Shown: positions 25,604 through 32,881 of the stretch, in pieces
Numbering within the stretch: position 1 is the stretch's first letter
Layout: each line of letters begins with the position of its first letter
Source: Candidatus Desulfaltia sp.
GTDB lineage: Bacteria > Desulfobacterota > Desulfobacteria > Desulfobacterales > ETH-SRB1
Length of the DNA: 40,488 nt
Assembly: GCA_030656555.1 (NCBI GenBank)
Contig: JAUSPN010000009.1
Location: forward strand, 1 to 40,488
Direction: 5' to 3'
Made by a program: the position numbers and the translations under genes
The notes under the pieces: generated by a model
Told to the model about the DNA's origin: nothing
Seen by the model: the letters and a program-made list of their open reading frames with translations, nothing else
Databases searched by the model: none

Positions 25604-26653
25604 ATGGCTATATCCGCATGGAAGCCTTTCCTCGTCCAATATTTTACGCGATGGTGGGAGCTCCAGCTCATGCCGCATCTCGATTGGATACAGATTGACG
25701 TCACGTCGCGGTGTAACGCTTTGTGCAGCTATTGTCCAAGAACTGCCTACCTTTCTCGCTGGAACAACAGGGATCTTTCACCCGACACCTTCGAGGCGCT
25801 TCTGCCTGTTTTCTCCGCAACAAAGATGGTGCATCTCCAGGGGTGGGGTGAACCACTTCTGCACAAGCGTTTTTTTGAAATGGTGGCCAGTACGAAAAAA
25901 GCCGGTTGTCAGGTGGGAACAACCACCAATGGAATGCTGCTCGACGGTTCGGTGATAAACAGACTCATCAAAAGCGGTATCGACTACGTCGCATTCTCAA
26001 TGACCGGTATCGATGAAAAAAACGACATGGCACGTAAAGGGACTGAATTCAGCAGGATCATTCAGGCCATCTCGGACCTCGCCGTACAAAAAAAGGTTTT
26101 TCAGGTCGAGGCGCCGGTGATCAATGTAGCCTATCTCCTCCTCCGTTCACACTTGCCGGACATCGGCAAGATCATCCCCAGGCTCAAAGGACTCGGAATA
26201 CAGCAAGTGACCGTCAGCACCCTTGATTTCGTTGCGTGCAAAGATCTCCGGAAAGAGCTCCTGCTACCGGAAAATGAGGGCGAGTACCGGGAACTGAAAT
26301 CTCTGCTCGATGGATTGGTGAGGGACGGAGAACGGGCGGAGATCCTTGTTAATTACCATTTGGTTTTGCCCGGAAAGAGAAACCAGATCTGTACGGAAAA
26401 CCCCCGACGGTCATTGTTTGTCTCTGCAGATGGCAGTATCTCGCCCTGCGTGTTTTTGAATATCCCCGCCCCGGGATCATCCCGCGTAGCAGGTGAAGGT
26501 GAGTGTGAGTACCAGCGTCTCACCTTCGGCAACCTTTCCAGCGAATCGTTACCGGCCATCTGGAAAAGTCAGTGCTACAAGGAGTTCAGAAATTCCTTTG
26601 ATTCGACGCCTCATCCCTTCTGTCTAAAATGCCCTAAGCTCCATGAGGTGTAA
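25604..26653 (+). CDS. Radical SAM protein with SPASM-like C-terminus
   Basis: Radical SAM enzyme with the 4Fe-4S motif Cys37-x3-Cys41-x2-Cys44 (TSRCNALCSYC) followed by the SAM-binding GWGEPLL. A C-terminal Cys set (ICTENPRRSLFVSADGSISPC, then FCLKCPKL) fits a SPASM or twitch auxiliary cluster. The substrate is unknown. No precursor peptide or partner is seen adjacent. GGAGGTGA lies 9 bases before the ATG. Codons are clearly richer in G and C than in alaS upstream or the genes downstream, which suggests horizontal acquisition. Confidence 0.85.
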   Translation: MAISAWKPFLVQYFTRWWELQLMPHLDWIQIDVTSRCNALCSYCPRTAYLSRWNNRDLSPDTFEALLPVFSATKMVHLQGWGEPLLHKRFFEMVASTKKAGCQVGTTTNGMLLDGSVINRLIKSGIDYVAFSMTGIDEKNDMARKGTEFSRIIQAISDLAVQKKVFQVEAPVINVAYLLLRSHLPDIGKIIPRLKGLGIQQVTVSTLDFVACKDLRKELLLPENEGEYRELKSLLDGLVRDGERAEILVNYHLVLPGKRNQICTENPRRSLFVSADGSISPCVFLNIPAPGSSRVAGEGECEYQRLTFGNLSSESLPAIWKSQCYKEFRNSFDSTPHPFCLKCPKLHEV

Positions 26654-26887
26654 TAAAAGGAATCTCCACATAGGTTTTTTCATCATGCGTTTGAACCATG
26701 CGCCTTATTACCCTCTTTATTACCTCTTTGCTCGAACGAGTTACTTGTTTTTTAATAGATATTCCCCCGTGGGTTTCCTTCTTGACAATATAAACTTATA
26801 AACTGAGCTGCGTCCTCTAATCCCCTGTTTCATCTGCCTCACAAGTTTAAAAATTGAAGATGTCCCGCAAGTCCCCCTATCCAAGGT
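26654..26887. other. Intergenic stretch between the radical SAM gene and radC remnant
   Basis: I see no convincing gene, hairpin or promoter here. A 30-codon minus-strand frame exists but has no recognisable motif or ribosome-binding site. The stretch probably belongs to the degraded accessory segment continuing to 27600. Confidence 0.4.
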
Positions 26888-27157
26888 TCAACCAATCAAC
26901 CCTGCCTCCTGGAAGCTGAAATACTTCTTTTTGGCAATTATAATGCGGTCGAGAATTCGAAGGCCGAGGATTTTGCCTGCTTCTGTAAGCTGCCTGTGAG
27001 TTTTTGCGTGGGTTTCGCTTGGTTTTGGGTCGCCGGATGGATGGTTGTGAGCAAGGATAGCGGCAACCAGTTCCTCATCGGTCAGGGCGAATGCGCCTTT
27101 TCCCAGCGGTTTCTCGCGGGGCCGGCTGTGTTCGGGCGTGTCTTTAATGGTTTTCAT
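26888..27157 (-). pseudogene. radC: RadC/JAB-domain protein with large internal deletion
   Basis: Residues 1-35 match the RadC N-terminus (SRPREKPLGKGAFALTDEELVAAIL). The next residue jumps to the C-terminal JAB motif (AHNHPSGDPKPSETHAKTHRQL, then LGLRILDRIIIAKKKYFSFQEAG). About 110 residues between them are missing, including most of the HhH-like region and the upstream Glu expected to complete the JAMM metal site. The two ends meet within AIL, which occurs in both places in normal RadC proteins, so recombination at a short direct repeat is a likely cause. The remaining frame is open. It overlaps the ORF6N remnant (ATGA). Confidence 0.82.
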
Positions 27158-27579
27158 GCTTTTTCTTTTCCTTCGCCCACTTTTTTGCCATAAGCAGTTT
27201 GTTTTTCCTTTACCACAAATCCAATCTTCTTGCGTGGTTTTACAGGCGGTATCATAAGTTGCTGGATCGCCTCAAAAACAATTTTGAACTGCTCATCGTA
27301 TTTTTGCTCTAAGTCAGTTAGCTTGCGTTCGAGATCCTTGTGTACAGATAGCATTCGGCGCAAGCGAACAAAGGCGCGCATAATTTCGATATTAACCTGC
27401 ACAGCACGCTTGCTTTTCAGAACACTTGAAAGCATTGCAACTCCTTGTTCTGTAAAAGCGTAAGGTAAATATTTTGAATGCCGGCCCTTCTCTAAAATTC
27501 CAAAATGGAATCTTAGAGATTTATATTCTTCCGCTGTCAATTGAAACATAAAATCATTCGGGAAACTTGGGGCCGCCCT
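27154..27579 (-). pseudogene. ORF6N-domain protein lacking its N-terminus
   Basis: The frame holds the C-terminal part of an ORF6N-type phage/island protein ([48 protein letters not shown]) and a coiled-coil tail. Conserved residues FPNDF are coded upstream of the first Met (27549), so the gene was once longer. A TGA lies at 27580-27582, and the cyclophilin stop is only 35 bases further on, leaving no room for the missing 50 or so residues. The longest ATG frame is 27154-27549. ORF6N proteins are typical of prophages and islands and may bind DNA. Confidence 0.78.
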
Positions 27580-27616
27580 TCACATTTGCAGTTTAAAGCA
27601 GCCTTATTTCTTTCGC

Positions 27617-28117
27617 CTAAGCTTCTTCGACCACTTCGGCCTTGATAATAGTGACCGGCTCAAGTGGTACATTGTCGCAAAATCCTTTTTTGCCGGTAGC
27701 AACAGTCTTGATTTTGTTGACTATACCGTGACCTTTGGCTACTTTGCCGAATACAGCATATCCCCAGCCCTGAGGGGTTTTTGATGTGTGATCCAGAAAA
27801 TCGTTGTTTTTGACATTGATGAAAAACTGCGAAGTGGCGCTGTGCGGTTCATTGGTGCGCGCCATCGCAACCGAGTAGGACATGTTTTTCAGTCCATTGC
27901 CGGCCTCGTTTTCAATGGGTTCCATTGTAGGTTTTTCCCGCATGTCAGCGGTCATGCCACCGCCTTGTATCATAAACCCGTTAATAACCCTGTGGAATAT
28001 GGTACCATCATAATGCCCTGAATTAACGTATTCCAGAAAGTTGGCGACAGTTTTGGGCGCTTTTTCAGCGTCGAGTTCCAGAAAGATATCTCCCATACTG
28101 GTTTCTAATTTTATCAT
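27617..28117 (-). CDS. Peptidyl-prolyl cis-trans isomerase, cyclophilin type
   Basis: Catalyses proline isomerisation in protein folding. The cyclophilin core is clear: FHRVINGFMIQGGG and ATSQFFINVKNNDFLD, with the catalytic Arg in FHRV. There is no signal peptide from this start, so it is cytoplasmic. I use ATG 28117, preceded by GGAG at 7 bases; a longer frame to 28174 would read through a hairpin repeat and is unlikely. Confidence 0.93.
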   Translation of the reverse strand: MIKLETSMGDIFLELDAEKAPKTVANFLEYVNSGHYDGTIFHRVINGFMIQGGGMTADMREKPTMEPIENEAGNGLKNMSYSVAMARTNEPHSATSQFFINVKNNDFLDHTSKTPQGWGYAVFGKVAKGHGIVNKIKTVATGKKGFCDNVPLEPVTIIKAEVVEEA

Positions 28118-28142
28118 AAAACAACTCCTTTTCCGACAAATA

Positions 28143-28183
28143 ATTAGACCTTTGCAAAATCGAGCATTTTTCAAAGGTCTAAT
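28143..28183. repeat. Perfect-arm hairpin ATTAGACCTTTG / CAAAGGTCTAAT
   Basis: 12-bp perfect arms enclose an inner AAAAT/ATTTT pairing. The right part, AGCATTTTTCAAAGGTCT, recurs exactly at 39616-39633. It lies between the solute-binding gene and cyclophilin. There is no T-run in the right place for a terminator, so it is more likely a miniature-element end or remnant. Confidence 0.65.
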
Positions 28184-28255
28184 ATCATTACATTAAGAAA
28201 TATATAATGAATATATTGACGCACCTGATGAATTCGTTTTTTTTACGAATGCATC

Positions 28256-30010
28256 TTATTTAAATATTTCATCAAAATATATTAAAGATTCTTTTGGAGG
28301 CAAAAAGCCTTTGCTTTTTACAGCATCCTGGAGATCGGCCTCTGAGTCCTGGTCCAGCCACCAGTACCAGTAGGCGCTGCTTTCATTTCCATATTTGGAT
28401 AAAACAGTATCCGGCGTCCCGAATTTATTCCAGTAAAGAAGCCGTGTATAATTAATATTCCATAAAAGCACATACGGATAGGCATTATAAATAATCTGAT
28501 CAATTTGCCGGTATATTTCATTCCGCTTTGTTATATTAAAAATAGACTTCTGTTTTTCTATAAGCTTATCCACCATCGGGTTTTTAAAGCCCGTAATATT
28601 GTTTCCCGCCTTCCTGTCGGCCTCTTTTGACGACCACATGCTCTCCGGGTCTTTAAAAACACCTGAACCCCACGCAGCCCATGTCATCTGAAAATTATAC
28701 TCATCCATATCCTTTGCCCATGCAGCCCAGTCCTTTTTATCAATGACGAGTTCTATCCCAACATCTTTCAGGTCTTCGGCATATATTGCAAGGAACTTAT
28801 CGGAAGAAGCGCTTCGGGTTAAAAATTTAAAAGCAAACCTTGCTCCATCTTTTTCCAAAAACCCTGTTTTTGGATTTACCTTCCATCCAGCCTGCCCAAG
28901 AAGATTTCTGGCCTTTTCCTTGTCCATCTCAACCAATTGGCTGGAACATGGATTCTGTTTTGTATATAGATCTTCAAAATATGACTTATGAAGAAAATAC
29001 TGACCGTACATCAGGGCAGAGTTCATTTTTCTTCTGTCAAAAAGAAACGCCATCGCCTTGCGGACTCTAATATCATCAAAGGGCGGCCTTCTCATATTCA
29101 TCGCAAATCCCTGAAACCCGATCGGGTTATAATTATAGATCTTTTGCTTTACTATCCTGTTTTTTAAAAAATCATCCCCTTTGGTTTCATTAACCCATAT
29201 CCTGGCGGTATATATGGGAAAAAGATCAATCATGCCCTTTTTAAATGACTCGAATGCATTTTCCCTTTCAGCAAAAAACTTGAACTTCATTGATTGAAAG
29301 TTACCTGTCCCCTTAGATCTTTTGGAGCTTATATCCCACCAGTCTTCACGTCGTTTTAAAGTAATATAAAGTCCTTCGTTGATCTCTCCGAGACTGTAAC
29401 GACCGGAAACTACAGAAAATTCAAAATTGAGTTTGTTGAAATCATTGTCTTCGTATGCATGCTTGCAAAGAATATGAAAACCTCCTGCAATGCCAAGATT
29501 TTTCCAGTGAACAGTTTTAGCAGTAAAACGTATTGTATGTTTATCGATCACGACAGGAGGCTGAAAACGCTCCATTTCCAGTTTGTACGAGCCTGTGAGG
29601 TTCCTGGAATCCATTATGGTATCATAAGTCCATTTTACATCATATGCGGTTATTGCGGCCCCATCACTCCATCTGGCACTTGTGTTAATATAAAAGGTAA
29701 AGCTCTTTTTATCGTCAGATATCAACCATTTTTCAGCAATGCCCGGTTCATACTCCAGCGTAACAGGATTTATGGATAACAAAGACTCGAACATGGCTCC
29801 AAATATCTCTGCAGACAAAAAATTGTTATCCAGGTAGTAATTGAGGCTTTTCGGGTACTGGCCTGCAAATATGGAAATCTCTCCCCCGAGAACTGCCTCC
29901 GTGCTTGCAAGAGGATCCGGTTTATCTGACCAGCCTTTTTTGGGAAACAGTTCACCGGCAATAGAAGGAACAGCTAAAAATAAAATAAGAATAAATATTA
30001 GTTTTTTCAT
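28256..30010 (-). CDS. ABC transporter substrate-binding protein, family 5
   Basis: Periplasmic peptide/nickel/oligosaccharide-type binding protein of 584 residues. A Sec signal is present (KKLIFILILFLAVPSIAG); there is no lipobox Cys. SBP_bac_5 features include FAGQYPKSLNYYLDNN, EPGIAEKWLISDD, and RVRKAMAFLFDRRKM. No permease or ATPase gene is in the window, so it may serve a transporter elsewhere. I start at ATG 30010, 9 bases after the dapB stop; a TTG one codon upstream is possible. It is likely cotranscribed with dapB. Confidence 0.9.
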   Translation of the reverse strand: MKKLIFILILFLAVPSIAGELFPKKGWSDKPDPLASTEAVLGGEISIFAGQYPKSLNYYLDNNFLSAEIFGAMFESLLSINPVTLEYEPGIAEKWLISDDKKSFTFYINTSARWSDGAAITAYDVKWTYDTIMDSRNLTGSYKLEMERFQPPVVIDKHTIRFTAKTVHWKNLGIAGGFHILCKHAYEDNDFNKLNFEFSVVSGRYSLGEINEGLYITLKRREDWWDISSKRSKGTGNFQSMKFKFFAERENAFESFKKGMIDLFPIYTARIWVNETKGDDFLKNRIVKQKIYNYNPIGFQGFAMNMRRPPFDDIRVRKAMAFLFDRRKMNSALMYGQYFLHKSYFEDLYTKQNPCSSQLVEMDKEKARNLLGQAGWKVNPKTGFLEKDGARFAFKFLTRSASSDKFLAIYAEDLKDVGIELVIDKKDWAAWAKDMDEYNFQMTWAAWGSGVFKDPESMWSSKEADRKAGNNITGFKNPMVDKLIEKQKSIFNITKRNEIYRQIDQIIYNAYPYVLLWNINYTRLLYWNKFGTPDTVLSKYGNESSAYWYWWLDQDSEADLQDAVKSKGFLPPKESLIYFDEIFK

Positions 30011-30019
30011 CAACCTATT

Positions 30020-30853
30020 TTAAACATCGCCTTTTAACACATCAATCATCGTAAACATTCTCCCCTTTGCCCCATCTTCTATTTTTTTGTAAAGATAGGA
30101 AATAGCATCAAGGGTTCCTTTAGCATATATATCGCGGCCGTTTACGTTGTGTGTAAACTCAAAGCGCACTGTCCAGTCTTCTGAAATCAGTGTATATGTG
30201 TGCCACCCGTGCCCTGAAAGATATTTTTCCGGAATGCCGAGCTTTGCTTTTTGAGTTTCAGGATCACGTTCCATTATAATTTCCTCTTGGTTAAAAGGCA
30301 TGCCGAATTCATTAAAATACCTTATCATTGCCTTAGCGGTCCCGCTGGTATCTGCCTTGCCTTTTTGATGACTTTCCCTTACCTGAAGTGAGTATCCTTT
30401 AAAAAGATCGGGAAAGGATTTTGCCCCGTACTCCATCATGGCCTGGAAACCAACTATCTGTTTTGCCATGTTGGGCGCTACTACAGCTGGAATGGAAGAT
30501 TTTTTTATCGTATCTTCAATAAGCTTTCTGTCCCCTCCTGTAGTGCCCATCACAAATGGAAGATTGTGTTTGCAATAAAACTCTGCATTTATGTTTACAG
30601 CCGAAGGATGTGTATAATCCACGCTAATAAAGGAAACCTCCCTGTCAACTATTTCGGTTATAGCCTGGTTCCTTTTTTCCGGCTGGACAAGGGTTATGCC
30701 TGAAGAATCTATAACATATTTAGTCTCGGCGATTTCAGGGCCGGTAAAAGAGTATGGAATAACTTCAAATCTCTCGTCATCAAGGGCATGTTTTGCCACA
30801 TTCACCGCCATATTGCCTGGAATGCCGTTTACCATGATTTTTATCCTGTTCAT
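30020..30853 (-). CDS. dapB: 4-hydroxy-tetrahydrodipicolinate reductase, plant-type
   Basis: NAD(P)H-dependent reductase of the lysine and diaminopimelate pathway. The N-terminal nucleotide loop is VNGIPGNMA. The central motif PNMAKQIVGFQAMMEYGAKS and VRESHQKGKADTSGTAKA match the plant-type DapB subfamily rather than the E. coli type. The ATG at 30853 follows GGGGGAAG at 5 bases; a longer frame to 30877 would include this site. Confidence 0.9.
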   Translation of the reverse strand: MNRIKIMVNGIPGNMAVNVAKHALDDERFEVIPYSFTGPEIAETKYVIDSSGITLVQPEKRNQAITEIVDREVSFISVDYTHPSAVNINAEFYCKHNLPFVMGTTGGDRKLIEDTIKKSSIPAVVAPNMAKQIVGFQAMMEYGAKSFPDLFKGYSLQVRESHQKGKADTSGTAKAMIRYFNEFGMPFNQEEIIMERDPETQKAKLGIPEKYLSGHGWHTYTLISEDWTVRFEFTHNVNGRDIYAKGTLDAISYLYKKIEDGAKGRMFTMIDVLKGDV

Positions 30854-30892
30854 TTTTACTTCCCCCTTGTTTTTCAATGAATTCTGTCAATT

Positions 30893-31087
30893 TTGATGAA
30901 CTCGTAAAAAGTCATTTTGCTAGCGATATTGAGCAATTTTGGAGAAAGATTCAGGTCGAGCCTGGCGTTAAAAATTGCAAGCTGTTTGAGGGCGTTAGCC
31001 CGAGTTCTTGCAATTTAGCCAGGTGAAAGCTGAATCCCAAAATTGGTCACAGAGAGAGCAAAATTAGACTTTTTGCGAGTTCATCAA
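30893..31087. repeat. 195-base long palindrome (MITE-like)
   Basis: Ends are TTGATGAACTCGTAAAAAGTC and its complement with one mismatch. Successive inner pairs line up: ATTTTGC/GCAAAAT, CAATTTTGG/CCAAAATTG, GATTCAG/CTGAATC, CCTGGC/GCCAGG, AATTGCAAG/CTTGCAATT, and the apex GGGC-GTTA-GCCC. The whole element could fold as one imperfect hairpin. The left-end sequence recurs at 35566-35583. No coding frame is inside. Confidence 0.85.
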
Positions 31088-31173
31088 TTCTGGATTTATC
31101 ACGAAAGCACGAAAAAATATCAGGATTTTCGTGTCTTCGAACTTTTATGATTTCGTGATTAAAATATTTAACT

Positions 31174-32865
31174 TTAATCACTTTTACTTTCTGTGATTTT
31201 CGAAATCGTTAATTTTAACCGTGGAAATTGTGTATCTTCAACAGCCGACAGGTTATATTTCAAGCTCTCTGTTGCTGCTGGAATAAATTGCTCAAAGTAT
31301 GTTTTGCCCTTAACCCGGCTTAAATATCCAAACGCGCCCAGTATCTGAAGGTTTCTTGTTATTGCGCAATAATTATAACACAAACAAAACTTCTTCCTGT
31401 CAATATGAATATGTGGTGAAAGTTTATCAATACAATAATCAAGCAGTTGATGCTGCACATGACGGGGAAGCGCTACGTATGGATCAATCAGCAAAGACGC
31501 AAGATCATACTGAATCGGGCCTGTTCTGCCGCCTTGAAAGTCTATAAAATAAGGCTTTCCGTCTTTAATCATGATGTTTCTGGACTGAAAATCCCTGTGC
31601 ATAAATCCATTAACTGAAAATTCAAGCGCCTTATCGGCAAGCAATATAAACTCATCTTCAAAATCATCATAGCATATGTTGAGCTTGAGATATCTTCTTA
31701 AAAAAGCGTCGACAAAGTAGCGGCATTCATTCTCAAGAATAACTTCTTTGTTATAATATGGTGTCTGGCATGTCCAGGATCGATCAAACTGTTTAGCGCC
31801 GAAAATCGACATTTTTATAAGAAGCTTTATAATTGATTTATAATAAGATAAAATCTTTTTGCCTTCTTTAACCTTTGCCTGGAGATTGACATCGCCTAAA
31901 TCTTCCAGAAAAACAATCCCTGAAAAAGTATCGTGCAGATATATTTTGGGCGCTGGTATTCTCTTGTCGTACAGATGACGACCTATTAAAACAAATGAAT
32001 CTATCTCAAAGGTTCCCGGCTCTTTTCTGATACCGTGATCAACCATAACAAGGGATTGCCCTGCTGCGGTCAGCCTGTGCCACTTTCTGTCCGAACCATC
32101 CCCTTTCAGCTTTGAGCATTCTATTTTTTTGCACAGACAACCCGGAAAAGCCCGCTTAAAAGCTTCGGGCGCCATCTTGTCAAAAACCGTCTCTTTATAT
32201 CTTTCGGGTGTTCCAATATCCTTCCAGTAATATTTTTTTGAAATATAAGCTTTTACCTTTTTGCCTGATAATATTAACTTCCTGTACACGCCTACGCTGC
32301 CTGAAAAGATCCCGTCCGGTATAAATTCGAGAATTTCAGGATCAAGGACCTGTATTCCGGTAAAGGTAAGTTTCCTCAAATAATCTAGGTTTGCTTCTTT
32401 TCCCTGAGCTTCAATGCCTGTGATAAAATTGTTTTTATCCACCAGTACATTGTTAAACTCTGCGCAATCATGAAGAACCAGCGTTGCCTGATGGTTATGA
32501 CTTAAGTGAAAATCATATACCTCCCGCAAATCAATATCTGTAACAATGTCGCTGTTTATAACCATAAAAGGTTGATTGTCCCAGAAATCAGCCGCATTCT
32601 TTATCGCTCCCGCTGTGCCTAAAATCAGCGGTTCGTAACGGGTACATACGGGAATGGCATATTGTTGTGATGCTAAAAAGGAATCTATTTCTTTATACAG
32701 ATGATGGGTATTTATGATAACTGCTTTACAACCCGCTGACTGAAGGCTCTGAATTATGATGTCCAGTAAGGAACGACCTGAAATAGTAAACAGAGGTTTG
32801 GGTGTGAATTCGGTAAAGGGAAGAAGCCGCGTGCCCAGGCCTGCTGCAAGTATCATCGCCTTCAT
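31174..32865 (-). CDS. Fused sugar-1-phosphate nucleotidyltransferase / APH-type sugar kinase (MurU-AmgK-like)
   Basis: Two enzymes in one chain of 563 residues. Residues 1-235 or so are a nucleotidyltransferase (GLGTRLLPFTEFTPKPLF; VINSDIVTDID), like MurU and mannose-1-P guanylyltransferases. About 265-520 are an aminoglycoside-phosphotransferase fold with catalytic HRDFQSRN (His423, Asp425) and metal-binding Asp442 (IDFQGG). In Pseudomonas, AmgK and MurU are separate proteins acting in sequence on MurNAc to make UDP-MurNAc; a fusion would couple the steps. Another sugar is possible. It follows plsB by 16 bases. Confidence 0.82.
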   Translation of the reverse strand: MKAMILAAGLGTRLLPFTEFTPKPLFTISGRSLLDIIIQSLQSAGCKAVIINTHHLYKEIDSFLASQQYAIPVCTRYEPLILGTAGAIKNAADFWDNQPFMVINSDIVTDIDLREVYDFHLSHNHQATLVLHDCAEFNNVLVDKNNFITGIEAQGKEANLDYLRKLTFTGIQVLDPEILEFIPDGIFSGSVGVYRKLILSGKKVKAYISKKYYWKDIGTPERYKETVFDKMAPEAFKRAFPGCLCKKIECSKLKGDGSDRKWHRLTAAGQSLVMVDHGIRKEPGTFEIDSFVLIGRHLYDKRIPAPKIYLHDTFSGIVFLEDLGDVNLQAKVKEGKKILSYYKSIIKLLIKMSIFGAKQFDRSWTCQTPYYNKEVILENECRYFVDAFLRRYLKLNICYDDFEDEFILLADKALEFSVNGFMHRDFQSRNIMIKDGKPYFIDFQGGRTGPIQYDLASLLIDPYVALPRHVQHQLLDYCIDKLSPHIHIDRKKFCLCYNYCAITRNLQILGAFGYLSRVKGKTYFEQFIPAATESLKYNLSAVEDTQFPRLKLTISKITESKSD

Positions 32866-32881
32866 AAAGGCCCCGCTATGA

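Noticed and set aside
26654-26887. Small minus-strand gene of about 30 codons
   Set aside because: No motif, ribosome-binding site or similarity that I can recognise.
28118-28174. Longer N-terminus for cyclophilin
   Set aside because: It would be translated from a hairpin repeat; GGAG before ATG 28117 and the family's usual start support the shorter form.
28143-28183. Intrinsic terminator of the solute-binding gene
   Set aside because: No T-run follows the stem in the required orientation, and part of it recurs elsewhere as a repeat.
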